DNA from: Paraferrimonas sp. SM1919
Lineage (GTDB): Bacteria > Pseudomonadota > Gammaproteobacteria > Enterobacterales > Shewanellaceae
Length of the DNA stretch: 64,000 nucleotides
Reading direction: 5' to 3'
Assembly: GCF_010993985.1 (NCBI RefSeq)
Contig: NZ_WINH01000008.1
Coordinates: forward strand, 62,001 to 126,000
Both the position numbers and the translations under genes were made by a program. Within the stretch, counting starts at the first letter, position 1. Every line of letters begins with the position of its first letter. The notes under the pieces are model-generated. The model did not search any database. It was not told where the DNA came from and saw nothing but the letters and a program-made list of their open reading frames with translations. Below are positions 1-9,402 of the stretch, piece by piece.

Positions 1-2
1 GG

Positions 3-2804
3 ATAGAACCAGAGCAGATCGATTTAGAAAATAATGAATTACCTGTAGTCAATCAATTGCAAAACCTCAGTGTTGATGAGGGCAGTTCACTGACCATTAG
101 CAGAATTGAAGCTATGGTGACAGAGGGGGCGGATTTTGCCATGTATGATATTGATGGTGAAATTACTAAATGGCAGGTGAACTTCGGCGAGCAAACCGTG
201 AGCAGTAATAATGATTCACTGACTTTAACCCCAGCTGAATTGGGTTATGTTAATGCGACCTCCAGTAATAGCGCCAGTTTAACGGTGTTCGATAATAATG
301 GTGGTGAAGCTAGCATCGATTTTGAAATCACCATTAATCAAGTGGATCCAAGTTTGTCTGTAGACAATCAACAGGTTGAAGCCGCACAAGAAGTCACGTT
401 AAGCGCCCAAGTTAGCGATTTTGATAAAGCCGCAGGACAATTAACTTATACATGGACCGCGGTGGGTGATACCGCTTCTTTAGTCACATTGGAAGCGACC
501 GATCAAGCAAATTTAGTTTTTACTGCGCCCAATTTAGATGTGGCCAGTAGTTTAGAATTTAGCTTAGATGTCACTGACGGCAACGAATCGTTATCGACCA
601 CGGTTACGGTTGACGTGGCTAAACGAAATCAGGCGCCAGTGTTAACCCCATCGACTTCTGAGCTCACAGAAGTTGGGATTAATACTAATGTTGCTTTAGG
701 TGAAACCTTTCAATTAAGCGTCACCGCAAGCGATGAAGAAAATGATAATTTGAGTTATTCTTGGGAACAAATTGCAGGGCCTGAAGGCGTGTTTACTGCA
801 GCAGGAACGGATAGCGATGTATTATCTTTGACGCTGCCTGCTAGTGTCACGGAAAATCAGCTGTTCACTTATCAAGTTAAGGTTAATGATGGTCTTAATG
901 AAGTGACTCAAAATTTTGAGGTAAAACTTTCTAGCGGGGTGGCGGTCACGATTACCGCAGCTGAGCAGTTTAATATTGCGGTCAACCAAGAGTATCAGAT
1001 CAGCCCTAATTATAGTGATACTGATGCAAATACCCAGTATTTATGGACTCTGCCGGCTGGGTTTACGGCTAAAGATGACAACCTAACTTCTGCCAGTATT
1101 ACCGTGATAGCGGATAGCAGCGTGGCGGAAAGTTTACAAACCGTTTCCGTTGAAGCGGGTCCAGTAGGAGGGGTTAAAGCCTCTAAATCAATGTCTGTTG
1201 GTGTGGGTAAACCGGCCGCAATAGGAAGCTATGGTACCTATGATGGCTCTGCGGTGTTATTGGCTGATGGTTCCGTGGTGGCGTGGGGTTGGAGCATGAC
1301 TGAGCCCTTGCACATTGACGTCAGCAAAGGTGCTTCACCGGTCAAACAAATCGTTTCTAACTGGAGTGGTCAAGCAGCCTTACACGCAGATGGTAGCGTC
1401 ACCAGCTGGGGCAGTAGTGACTATCTAGATGTTGATGGCAACGATACAGCAGCAGCGATTACTAATGCTAAAAAACTGGTTACTAGCTCTCAAGCACTCG
1501 CGTTTGTTGCCATTTTAGAAAATGGCGATGCTAAAATTTGGGGTAAACCGGCGAGCTATGCTGTTGCTGATGATCCAACGTCCGCACAGGCGGATAATGG
1601 CGGTGCATTAGCCAATGCCCTTGACACTATTGACGGCTCAGCTAGCCCGGTGATTGATGCCGTGGGTACCAAAGATGGTACGGCAATTTTACATGCGGAT
1701 GGAACGGTTACCTTCCGTGGTTGGCTAGCACCAAGTCCTGCTATTACTAATGCTAAAGCTTTGTTTTCAAGTGTTGGAACCTTTGGTAGCGCTAGTCGTG
1801 ATTTCGCTGCTATTTTAAATGATGATGGTATTCAGGTATGGGGTAAAACCCAAACAGCGGTAGTACCTGCGGGGTTATCTGTTGCGGATGTTTACTTTTC
1901 AGGCATTGAGGGTGTGGCTATCGAGACCGATGGCAGTGTTACACCTATCAGTACGTTATTTACCGGTAAAAATGTTTCCGCCACAGCACCACTTGATAGC
2001 GGCTATATTCATGCCAGTGGTACCAATAAGGCCATTACTTTATTAAAAACCGATGGCTCGGTTGTTGCTTACGGTGACTTTAAAAATGGCGCTAAATCAG
2101 CTTTTTATGACTCAACTGTCGCACCACTAACGAATGTCCTTAATATGTTTAGTTCTGCTGAGGAGGGGGGTAAGTTCTCGGCCGCTTTAACTCAAGATGG
2201 AAAAATTTATACTTGGGGCCAAAGTGGTGGCACTAACCATGATATGGATGCAGAGCGAGTTGGGCCATATAACCATATGTTCTTTATGCAAAATACCTAT
2301 GTGGCCTTAAAAACGGATGGCAGTGTTGAAGTGCTCGGCCTGAAAGCCGGTTTTGGTGAAGTGGTGCCAGAAGCTGTGCAGGCGCAGTTAGCGGATGTAA
2401 CAGACCCTGCAGTAGAGATCGCGGCTAAGGGTAAAAATACTTTAGTTCAATTTGCCAGTGGTAAAGTCGCGGCCTGGGGTGATGGAACGGGTTATCTGCC
2501 ATTAGCGGATACAGCCAGTGCAATGATTAACTCGAAATACCCAGTATTTTTTGATAATGCAGATACCGATGGCGATGGTATCAGTAATGGCGAGGAGCGT
2601 GCGAGTTGTGTGGTGCCTTATGCGATTTCTGGTGGTTTACCCTGTTTGTCTGCCGGCAATGCAGATACTGATGGTGATGGGTTAAGTGATAAGGTAGAGC
2701 AAGATGGGTCAACTTCACCATTACACCCATATTCCGAACTATTTAAACAAGGCGATAGCTTTAGTTACCCAACGACACCAGTGGTCAGGGATAATTTGAA
2801 GTAG
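3..2804 (+). CDS. 5'-truncated extracellular protein with Ig-like domains, RCC1-type repeats and a calcium-binding tail
   Basis: The frame is open to the left edge of the window, so the gene starts upstream and the TTG at 57 is probably not its start. The first ~380 visible residues look like repeated Ig/PKD or cadherin-like beta domains (blocks such as LTYTWTAVGD and LSYSWEQIAGP). From about nucleotide 1230 to 2500 there are roughly ten RCC1-like units, each with a core like ADGSVVAWG or TQDGKIYTWG, suggesting a beta-propeller. The C-terminus has two thrombospondin-type-3 calcium motifs (DTDGDGISNGEE and DTDGDGLSDKVE). This architecture is typical of large secreted or surface proteins of marine gammaproteobacteria. 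Function is unknown; a role in adhesion or polymer binding is a guess. A terminator follows. Confidence 0.8.
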   Translation: MEPEQIDLENNELPVVNQLQNLSVDEGSSLTISRIEAMVTEGADFAMYDIDGEITKWQVNFGEQTVSSNNDSLTLTPAELGYVNATSSNSASLTVFDNNGGEASIDFEITINQVDPSLSVDNQQVEAAQEVTLSAQVSDFDKAAGQLTYTWTAVGDTASLVTLEATDQANLVFTAPNLDVASSLEFSLDVTDGNESLSTTVTVDVAKRNQAPVLTPSTSELTEVGINTNVALGETFQLSVTASDEENDNLSYSWEQIAGPEGVFTAAGTDSDVLSLTLPASVTENQLFTYQVKVNDGLNEVTQNFEVKLSSGVAVTITAAEQFNIAVNQEYQISPNYSDTDANTQYLWTLPAGFTAKDDNLTSASITVIADSSVAESLQTVSVEAGPVGGVKASKSMSVGVGKPAAIGSYGTYDGSAVLLADGSVVAWGWSMTEPLHIDVSKGASPVKQIVSNWSGQAALHADGSVTSWGSSDYLDVDGNDTAAAITNAKKLVTSSQALAFVAILENGDAKIWGKPASYAVADDPTSAQADNGGALANALDTIDGSASPVIDAVGTKDGTAILHADGTVTFRGWLAPSPAITNAKALFSSVGTFGSASRDFAAILNDDGIQVWGKTQTAVVPAGLSVADVYFSGIEGVAIETDGSVTPISTLFTGKNVSATAPLDSGYIHASGTNKAITLLKTDGSVVAYGDFKNGAKSAFYDSTVAPLTNVLNMFSSAEEGGKFSAALTQDGKIYTWGQSGGTNHDMDAERVGPYNHMFFMQNTYVALKTDGSVEVLGLKAGFGEVVPEAVQAQLADVTDPAVEIAAKGKNTLVQFASGKVAAWGDGTGYLPLADTASAMINSKYPVFFDNADTDGDGISNGEERASCVVPYAISGGLPCLSAGNADTDGDGLSDKVEQDGSTSPLHPYSELFKQGDSFSYPTTPVVRDNLK

Positions 2805-2824
2805 TGTTCCCTTAGAGTAAATTA

Positions 2825-2858
2825 AAACGCCCTAAAGTCATTTAGGGCGTTTTTTTTA
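2825..2858 (+). terminator. Rho-independent terminator
   Basis: A 12-bp perfect stem (AAACGCCCTAAA / TTTAGGGCGTTT) with loop GTCA is followed by a T run. It closes the transcript of the RCC1-repeat protein and separates it from the TonB receptor gene. Confidence 0.9.
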
Positions 2859-3101
2859 GTGATTTCTCCCGCCTATAAACGGCTATTAATATTGAAAAAG
2901 CCAGTAACAGGAGCGAATCATTAAGAATGGACTTCATTGAAAACTTAAAAAGAGCCATAGCTCCAATGTAAGGTTTTGTAAATTTTGCTGAAATAATAAT
3001 CTAAAGCGGTAGTTTTAAGTTGTTCTCGATGTTGATTATCTGGATGACATTGGCAGTAGAGCGCTTTTATTAAAACTATAAATCAAATAAAGGGTTAAAG
3101 C

Positions 3102-5807
3102 ATGAAGCTTAATATTACTGCAGTAGCTGTCATGACTGCTTTAGCAAGTCAGCCCATACTTGCTGAAGCGTCTGAAACAGAGCAACCAGTTGAAACAATC
3201 GAAGTTACCGGTATTCGTGGTGGAGAAATCAAAGCGTTAGATTTAAAGCGAGAGGCAGATACCATTGTTGATGCTATCGCTGCTGGCGATATTGGTGATT
3301 TTCCAGACCATAATATCGCAGACTCATTAGCTCGAGTCACTGGGGTGCAAGTGACCACTAACGATCGTGGCGTGTCAAATACGGTGAGTATTCGTGGCTT
3401 ACCAAGCTCATTCAGTAAAGTTCTTTATAATGGCCATGCTATCACTTCAATCTCAACGGGAGATGATCCAGCCCGAGATTTTGGTTTTAATTCCATGCCA
3501 TCAGAGTTTGCTGCTTCTGTCGCAGTCGGTAAAACCTCCAGTGCAGATACTCCTGAAGGGGGGCTAGCTGGTACTGTCAATATCAGAACCCATCGCGCAT
3601 TTGATAGTGAAAAAGCCGTGTATCTTGTCAGTGGTAATGCGGTATACGACCAAAATGCTGAAAAATATTCACCAGAAGGCACTTTACTTTGGTCTGATAA
3701 ATTTAGCGATGATTTATTTGGTTTTACCCTAGGTGTGAACTATACCGAACAGAACCAAGGGGTAAAACGTTATCGTCAACTCAGTCCACGCAAATATGAC
3801 GAAAAGAAAATGCTGTTAGATGCTAACGATAATGGTGAGGTATCTAAGGATGAATTCTTAGCAACGGCTACTCAGCTCAATTTTGAAGACTTTCCAATTA
3901 GCCGTAAGCGAACCTCTGCTCTTGGTAATTTTGAGGTCCGTCCCTCTGATGAATTTAAGCTCTTTGGTGAGGTGTTCTACACCAAAATGGATATCGAAGC
4001 ATCTCGTTTTGGGGTGCAGGCAATAACCAACCGCAAACATGATCCCGCTGGCACTAATGTGATCAGTGAGCATAATGGTCTTTATTATGTGGATTACGGC
4101 ACTATGGAAGATGGTCGCTTGCAGTCCCGAAACCAAGGCCAGATGCGAAAAGGCGACATGGTTGTGAGTCTATTAGAAGGTTTATATACAGGGGATAACT
4201 GGAGCCTGAAACCTTCGGTGAGTTACACCAAAGCTAATACCGAACTGACCAAGTGGCAAATAAACGGTTTCCAATTCCAAAAACAGGTGTTCGAGTACAA
4301 TCACATGACCGGTGGCGATCCGGCTGGGTTTTATTTTAGTAGTCCAGAGCAGCAGACTTTAATGGCGTCAGAAGATGCGATGATGATCCGTTCAGTTAGT
4401 GGCGGTGATTTCTTCCGTCAAATTGATAACAGCTCACTGGATTTACGTTTAGATTATGACCTTAACCTTGATGCCGACATTGGCATTGTGATGCTCAACA
4501 ATCTTAAGCTAGGACTGAATTATGCCATTGATAAGGTGGAAAATGACGCCGTAGAGTTGCGTGATAGTGGTAACGTCCTGCGTGATGCCCTGCGTGCCCA
4601 AGTAGAGCAGGGGGGGGATTACTTTGCTCTGGCTAACCACCCATCAATTGGTGATTTCTATGTACCAGATGTTTTGCAAATCATAAATACCAATGGCAAA
4701 GATTTCTTTACTAACTTGGTCCCAAGCAGTGTTGAAGGCGGAACTGAGCTTGGCCTAGAAGAAAAAACCACTTCCATTTATGCACGTATCGACTTCTCTG
4801 ATGGTCAGGGTGACTTTAGCGGTAACTTTGGTATTCGTTATAGCCGTACCGAAGAAGCCACTAGTGGTTCTGTGCCTAATTTCAATTTACCAATCACTAT
4901 TGATGTTGATGGTAATTATCAGTTACCGACAGCTGAACCAGTTACCCGTGAACGTACCTATGCTGAAGTCTTACCAAGCGTAAACCTACGTTATGATGTA
5001 ACCGATGATATTACTTTACGTGCAGCCGCTGGGAGAACCTTAACTCGTAATGATTTTACCGATTTGCAAATTTTCAGTGAAATTAGCCAACCAGCAGAGG
5101 CGGATGGCGATGTCGCTCGTGTGACCTCTTCCAATATCGATATTCAACCTTGGCTAGCGGACAATTATGATCTGGCCTTTGAATGGTATCTGACTCGTGA
5201 GAGTGCTTTTACCACTAACTTTTTCTACAAAGACATTAAAGCACTTACAGAGCGTAACAAGTTAAGCTCTAAGGATTTTGCGGTTCTGGACTTAAATACT
5301 GATACCACCAGCACTGAAACCTTAGATTGGCGCACGGATATGAATGTTGATGGGGCGACCTTAAAAGGCATGGAAGTCGCTTACCGTGTCGCTTTTGATT
5401 TTTTACCCAGTTTCTTAAGTAATACCGGTATTAATACTAATTACACGTATTTGGATAATTCTGCACCAAATGCAATTATTGGTGCTTCCAAGCATAATTA
5501 TAACTTTATGGTTTATTATTCTGATAGTGATCTTAATGCAAAATTATCATATACCTACCGTGATAAATACCTGCGTGGCTTAGCTAATGAAAACTCCGCC
5601 GAGTATGGGGCTGGGGAATACTCAGAAGCTAGGGGAATTTTAAATGCGAGTGTAAAGTACAAGTTGTTCTCTGGTATCTCGCTTAAATTCAGCGGTTCAA
5701 ACCTAACTAACTCAAAAGATGCCCGTACCGAAGGCATATATGGTTGGAGTAAATACAACGTAGACTTTGGTCGTCGCTTTACCTTAGGGGTTCAAGCAAA
5801 GTTTTAA
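3102..5807 (+). CDS. TonB-dependent outer-membrane receptor with EF-hand-like insert
   Basis: 901 residues. The start has an AAGGG ribosome site upstream, a signal peptide ending near ILAEA, then a TonB-box-like stretch (ETIEVTGI) and a plug domain (IVDAIAAGDIGDFPD, VSIRGLPSSFSKVLYNG). The remainder is a 22-strand-type barrel ending in an aromatic residue (GVQAKF). The plug wording resembles the TIGR01782 receptor family common in Alteromonadales, many of which import oligosaccharides or other polymers; no substrate can be assigned here. Residues about 240-251 form a canonical EF-hand loop (DANDNGEVSKDE), which is unusual for the class. It is not overlapped by neighbours, has terminators on both sides and is probably transcribed alone; I see no clear Fur box. 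Confidence 0.93.
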   Translation: MKLNITAVAVMTALASQPILAEASETEQPVETIEVTGIRGGEIKALDLKREADTIVDAIAAGDIGDFPDHNIADSLARVTGVQVTTNDRGVSNTVSIRGLPSSFSKVLYNGHAITSISTGDDPARDFGFNSMPSEFAASVAVGKTSSADTPEGGLAGTVNIRTHRAFDSEKAVYLVSGNAVYDQNAEKYSPEGTLLWSDKFSDDLFGFTLGVNYTEQNQGVKRYRQLSPRKYDEKKMLLDANDNGEVSKDEFLATATQLNFEDFPISRKRTSALGNFEVRPSDEFKLFGEVFYTKMDIEASRFGVQAITNRKHDPAGTNVISEHNGLYYVDYGTMEDGRLQSRNQGQMRKGDMVVSLLEGLYTGDNWSLKPSVSYTKANTELTKWQINGFQFQKQVFEYNHMTGGDPAGFYFSSPEQQTLMASEDAMMIRSVSGGDFFRQIDNSSLDLRLDYDLNLDADIGIVMLNNLKLGLNYAIDKVENDAVELRDSGNVLRDALRAQVEQGGDYFALANHPSIGDFYVPDVLQIINTNGKDFFTNLVPSSVEGGTELGLEEKTTSIYARIDFSDGQGDFSGNFGIRYSRTEEATSGSVPNFNLPITIDVDGNYQLPTAEPVTRERTYAEVLPSVNLRYDVTDDITLRAAAGRTLTRNDFTDLQIFSEISQPAEADGDVARVTSSNIDIQPWLADNYDLAFEWYLTRESAFTTNFFYKDIKALTERNKLSSKDFAVLDLNTDTTSTETLDWRTDMNVDGATLKGMEVAYRVAFDFLPSFLSNTGINTNYTYLDNSAPNAIIGASKHNYNFMVYYSDSDLNAKLSYTYRDKYLRGLANENSAEYGAGEYSEARGILNASVKYKLFSGISLKFSGSNLTNSKDARTEGIYGWSKYNVDFGRRFTLGVQAKF

Positions 5808-5828
5808 TGTTAAGCAGAAATCTTATCG

Positions 5829-5860
5829 AGCGTCCTAGTTGAATTAGGGCGCTTTTTTTG
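5829..5860 (+). terminator. Rho-independent terminator after TonB receptor
   Basis: A 9-bp stem (AGCGTCCTA / TAGGGCGCT, one G-T pair) with a 7-nt loop and a run of seven T. Confidence 0.8.
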
Positions 5861-5917
5861 TACTAAAAAACACCATTTTAGTTGTTTACTTTTACCTGAT
5901 GCCAAGGCACAATCCGC

Positions 5918-6047
5918 GACACTTGAATTCGACACTTGAATTCGACACTTGAATTCGACACTTGAATTCGACACTTGAATTCGACACTTGAATTCGACAC
6001 TTGAATTCGACACTTGAATTCGACACTTGAATTCGACACTTGAATTC
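5918..6047. repeat. Minisatellite: ten perfect 13-bp tandem units
   Basis: The unit GACACTTGAATTC occurs ten times in succession without a single mismatch, followed by a partial GAC. Each unit contains GAATTC and the TTGAAT hexamer. The array ends 33 bp before the likely ATG of the downstream transporter gene. Because 13 is not a multiple of 3, every forward frame meets TGA once per 39 bp, whereas the reverse strand is open in all frames and would encode a 13-residue repeat. There are no spacers, so it is not CRISPR. Perfect identity suggests recent slippage expansion. Confidence 0.97.
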
Positions 6048-6080
6048 GACGCCTTTCAACTTACAACTTTCGAAGTAGTC

Positions 6081-6971
6081 ATGCCCGTAGCAATTTCATT
6101 TATTACTGTTTTACTTATTTGGTCAACGACTCCCTTAGGAATTGTATGGTCGAGTGTTTCAATTCATCCAACCTTAGCTGTTGGCTTGAGAATGGCTCTA
6201 GCATTATTGCTGGGTGGACTATTGCTGCCGTTATTTAGGATCCGCTTACCGTTGCATCAACAAGCCTGGAGTTTATATTTCTTTAGTGCCTTGGGTATTG
6301 TTGGTGGCATGATGTTTGCCTACAGTGCAGCGACGATGGTAAGCAGTGGAATTATGTCGTTAGTGTTCGGCTTTGCGCCATTGCTGGCAGGGGTTATGTC
6401 CTGGGTTATTTTGGGGCAAAACCCGTTTACACCAATGAAAGCGGGCGGGCTTTTAATTTGCATCTTAGGATTGGCGGTAGTGTGTTTTAGTGAAGTACAG
6501 GCGGGCAGTCAGATAGGGCTTGGGTTAGTGTTGCTGTTCGGCGGCGTGTTTATGTTTAGCTTGAGCTCGGTGCTGGTGAAAAAGGTCTCTATGGCTATCC
6601 ACCCCTTAGCCAATACAGTGGGAGCACTATTGCTTTCTACGCCTTGTTTCTTCTTGTTTGCTTATTTACAGGGAGCGCCATTTGAGCCTCAACTATGGCA
6701 GCCGCAATCATTATTTGCGGTGATTTATTTAGCTGTTTTTGGTTCATTGCTGGGGTTTGTTGCTTATTTCCATGCCTTGCAAAAATTACAGCCGACTACC
6801 GTCGCTCTAGTAAATATTATTACCCCAGTATTTTCTATGGCTCTAGGGACCATGCTTAATGATGAGGTGCTGCAACAGCAAACTTTAGTTGGAGCCGTAA
6901 TCATTTTATCAGGGTTAAGTTTGTATTTATTCAGTCGTTCATCAAAATCGCTTCAGCATCAGTCTAAGTAA
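6081..6971 (+). CDS. EamA/DMT-superfamily inner-membrane transporter
   Basis: Taking ATG 6081, 296 residues with about ten hydrophobic helices arranged as two EamA repeats (first ~1-140, second ~150-290). Drug/metabolite transporters of this type are usually exporters of amino acids or small metabolites; the substrate here is unknown. A longer frame begins at a TTG inside the 13-bp repeat array (6027), but the extra 18 residues are polar, repeat-encoded and lack family similarity, so the ATG at 6081 is preferred. The ribosome binding site is weak (CGAAGTAG). The tandem array lies immediately upstream, so repeat number may affect expression (inference). Confidence 0.88.
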   Translation: MPVAISFITVLLIWSTTPLGIVWSSVSIHPTLAVGLRMALALLLGGLLLPLFRIRLPLHQQAWSLYFFSALGIVGGMMFAYSAATMVSSGIMSLVFGFAPLLAGVMSWVILGQNPFTPMKAGGLLICILGLAVVCFSEVQAGSQIGLGLVLLFGGVFMFSLSSVLVKKVSMAIHPLANTVGALLLSTPCFFLFAYLQGAPFEPQLWQPQSLFAVIYLAVFGSLLGFVAYFHALQKLQPTTVALVNIITPVFSMALGTMLNDEVLQQQTLVGAVIILSGLSLYLFSRSSKSLQHQSK

Positions 6972-7160
6972 TTGAAAAAATATAAAGTCTTATTGTGTGT
7001 TATTTGCACGCTTAATCTTTGCTTGTGTTGCAGTTGTTTATCTTTAGGATTAAAGTTTCCAGATTAGAGAGCATACCGTGGCTCTACCTAAAGGTAACTA
7101 ATGAAAGGGTTACCATATACTATTAAGCACCAATCTTTGTCATTGGTATAAGGAAATATT

Positions 7161-8420
7161 ATGCGCGAAGTCCCCTTGAGAGCCATTGATAAGCTATTAC
7201 TCAAAGGCAGTATTAATGATATGTTCAAAGGTTTATTTTGCTTGATATCAATAGCATTAATAGCTGCTATGGTGCTTCAAATTTACTTTTATCAGCAACA
7301 TTTAAGCGCATTATTAACGGCACCCCAATTACAACAAATACAGAGCGAAGCTTGGAGTCATTTTACTGCGCTACTTTTGTGGTTGGCGCCTGTAGCGTTA
7401 TTTTGTTATTGGCTTGCTACTTATCTTGGTGGCGGAATTTGGACCATTAATGAGGCGCTAAAACGATTTAGTGAAGGCAACCTTACAGTCCGTTTGAATT
7501 TTATTGGTAATCGCAATGAATTTGGAATTGTTGGCCAGCAACTTGATGAGGCCATGGATAAAATTAATCGTCTGGTGAATGAGGTGCAACATGGTTCTGG
7601 TGACATTCAATATCAAGCCAATAGTTTTAAATCGTCGATTGAGACCACAAATAAGCTACTAGAAAATCAATATTACTCACTTGACTCTGTCGCCAGTGCG
7701 GTCCATGAAATGGCTTCTGCAGCACAAACGATTGCTGAGTTTACCAAAGAGGGGGCGCAACAAGCCTCAACCAGTGAGTCAGTCACTGTCCAAACTCAAG
7801 AGCAATTACAACAAAGCATCTTAAGTATGCAAAGCCTACATCAAAATGCGGCTGCAAGTGTCGTTACTGTTGGCTCCTTAGAAGCTCAAACGAATCAAAT
7901 TGAACAGATCACCGCAACGATTGGTGGCATTGCCGAACAAACAAATTTGTTGGCATTAAACGCCGCTATTGAGGCCGCCAGAGCTGGAGAGCAAGGGCGA
8001 GGTTTTGCAGTGGTAGCCGACGAAGTTCGAGCCTTAGCCAACAGAACCCAAGTTGCAACGGTTGAAATCGAAGACAAAATTAAAACCCTTGTGGTTCAGA
8101 TCAAGCAAATCGCCGAGCAGTTGTTTGATACTCAGGAAAAGACTGAGCAGGGTAAACAACTCATGCAAATTCTCGCTCAAGCTATGTCAAGTTTGACCGA
8201 GGTAGCGAAGCGTACTCTAGATATCAATCACAACATAGCTTCTGCTGCTCAGCAACAAAGTGCAACGGTTGAAACGATTGCAAAGGATGTTGAAGGGATC
8301 CGTCTAACGGCACAGCAAATGCAAACTGGCAGTGGCCAACATTCCAATCAAGCCAACACATTTGCAAGTGCCTCAGATAAGTTAGTGACGAGTGTTAGTG
8401 ACTATAAAGTCAGTCAATAA
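7161..8420 (+). CDS. Methyl-accepting chemotaxis protein with minimal periplasmic domain
   Basis: 419 residues; ATG follows an AAGGA site. Two membrane segments (about 24-44 and 66-90) enclose only ~20-25 periplasmic residues. A HAMP domain follows (about 90-140), then the cytoplasmic signalling coiled coil, with the conserved hairpin tip [20 protein letters not shown] near 258-278 and [12 protein letters not shown] after it. It should dock CheA/CheW. With such a small sensory loop it probably senses through the membrane or cytoplasmic part, or via a partner protein (inference). No C-terminal CheR-binding pentapeptide is visible. Two small hairpins lie upstream (7068-7084, 7093-7114); no terminator separates it clearly from the transporter. 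Confidence 0.95.
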   Translation: MREVPLRAIDKLLLKGSINDMFKGLFCLISIALIAAMVLQIYFYQQHLSALLTAPQLQQIQSEAWSHFTALLLWLAPVALFCYWLATYLGGGIWTINEALKRFSEGNLTVRLNFIGNRNEFGIVGQQLDEAMDKINRLVNEVQHGSGDIQYQANSFKSSIETTNKLLENQYYSLDSVASAVHEMASAAQTIAEFTKEGAQQASTSESVTVQTQEQLQQSILSMQSLHQNAAASVVTVGSLEAQTNQIEQITATIGGIAEQTNLLALNAAIEAARAGEQGRGFAVVADEVRALANRTQVATVEIEDKIKTLVVQIKQIAEQLFDTQEKTEQGKQLMQILAQAMSSLTEVAKRTLDINHNIASAAQQQSATVETIAKDVEGIRLTAQQMQTGSGQHSNQANTFASASDKLVTSVSDYKVSQ

Positions 8421-8517
8421 AACTTTTTAAGTTAATTAGACAATAAAATGTGATCTATTTATTGGGGTAGCTTCGTAGCAAAGGCGTATTTATTAACTTT
8501 TGCTAACGAGGTTTATC

Positions 8518-8847
8518 ATGAATAAATGGATCACTCCTATCATCGCAGCAGTGTTTTTTAGCACTGCGGCTCAATCCCAAACTGACCCTATTCTAAATGA
8601 GGCAAACCTTACTCAAGTTTGTGTCGCGGCGATGAACAACGATAGCAATGCTTTTAACAAGTTATTGACTAAGATGTCGTCAGTGACAATGGGGATTAAG
8701 CGTAGTGATGTGGTTGATTATCTGACCAATGAAGACAACTTTCGCTGTAATCAATTTGGTTTGCAAGCATGGGTTGAACACCATCAAGCAGACCAAATTG
8801 CAGGTCTATTAGACATCAAATCAGATGGACATTATGTTAGTAGATAA
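8518..8847 (+). CDS. Small secreted protein, DUF3718-like
   Basis: 109 residues from ATG 8518, which has an AACGAGG site 8-14 bases upstream; this start gives a clean signal peptide (MNKWITPIIAAVFFSTAAQS). The longer frame from 8500 adds a non-conserved leader and was rejected. The mature part has two cysteines (VCVAAMNND and FRCNQFGL), resembling the DUF3718 family of Shewanella-type periplasmic proteins, in which a CVAA motif and a later CN pair are conserved; the cysteines may form a disulfide. Function unknown. It shares a bidirectional terminator with the converging DUF2062 gene. Confidence 0.75.
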   Translation: MNKWITPIIAAVFFSTAAQSQTDPILNEANLTQVCVAAMNNDSNAFNKLLTKMSSVTMGIKRSDVVDYLTNEDNFRCNQFGLQAWVEHHQADQIAGLLDIKSDGHYVSR

Positions 8848-8855
8848 ATCCCATT

Positions 8856-8891
8856 AAAAGTAATAAAGCCCGCAAGGGCTTTATTACTTTT
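8856..8891. terminator. Bidirectional terminator
   Basis: A perfect 16-bp stem (AAAAGTAATAAAGCCC and its complement) with a GCAA tetraloop has A-rich and T-rich flanks, so it works for both converging genes. The stop codon of the minus-strand DUF2062 gene lies within the stem. Confidence 0.9.
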
Positions 8892-9402
8892 GTGAACTGT
8901 GGGCTCTTGCACGCCAATGCTTAATAACCATTCTTCGCCACAACATATCGATTGCAAAATAGCTTAATATCGAAAACACCACACCCAGAAACAAACACCC
9001 TATCAAAAAGGGAGCACCAATGGTATCAATCGATTGCACTATCCATTGCCAAGATATTTCGAATGCGAATTCCTGTTTTTCAACACCTAAAAGAGTGACC
9101 CCGACAAGGTAAGCACCATAAAACATGATTGGCATAGTTAATGGGTTCGTTATCCAAACCAGCGCCACACTTAAGGGTAAGTTAGCTGCAAACATAATCG
9201 CAAGAGCGGCAGCGACCACCATTTGAAAAGGAATAGGTAGCCAAGCTGTAAATAAGCCAATAGCAAACGCTGCACGGGCACTGCGACGATTGAGGTGCCA
9301 TAAGTTGGCATTGAGTAAAACAGGACCAAACATCTTCAAGTACTTGTTATTTTGTAACTTGTTATGATCTGGCATGATCCTTTCAATGAATTTTTTTGGC
9401 AT
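8884..9402 (-). CDS. DUF2062 inner-membrane protein
   Basis: 172 residues. It has a basic N-terminus, then the DUF2062 core (ARAAFAIGLFTAWLPIPFQM, LPLSVALVWITNPLTMPIMF) with three or four membrane segments and a basic C-terminal tail. The family is widespread in gammaproteobacteria and of unknown function. Its start lies only 28 bp from the divergent comEC start, so their promoters must overlap or lie inside the coding regions. A downstream ATG at 9375 is possible but its AGGA would be too close. Confidence 0.9.
   Translation of the reverse strand: MPKKFIERIMPDHNKLQNNKYLKMFGPVLLNANLWHLNRRSARAAFAIGLFTAWLPIPFQMVVAAALAIMFAANLPLSVALVWITNPLTMPIMFYGAYLVGVTLLGVEKQEFAFEISWQWIVQSIDTIGAPFLIGCLFLGVVFSILSYFAIDMLWRRMVIKHWRARAHSSQK

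Noticed and set aside
2859..3101. Fur box upstream of the TonB receptor
   Set aside because: The spacer is AT-rich but I could not find a 19-bp palindrome close to the Fur consensus.
5810..6013. Minus-strand 67-residue ORF with a 13-residue peptide repeat
   Set aside because: It is created by the stop-free reverse reading of the minisatellite, crosses the TonB-receptor terminator and has no ribosome site.
5918..6047. CRISPR array
   Set aside because: Units are 13 bp and contiguous with no spacers, and there are no cas genes.
6027..6080. TTG start of the EamA transporter inside the repeat
   Set aside because: The extra residues are repeat-encoded and polar; ATG 6081 leads straight into the first membrane helix.
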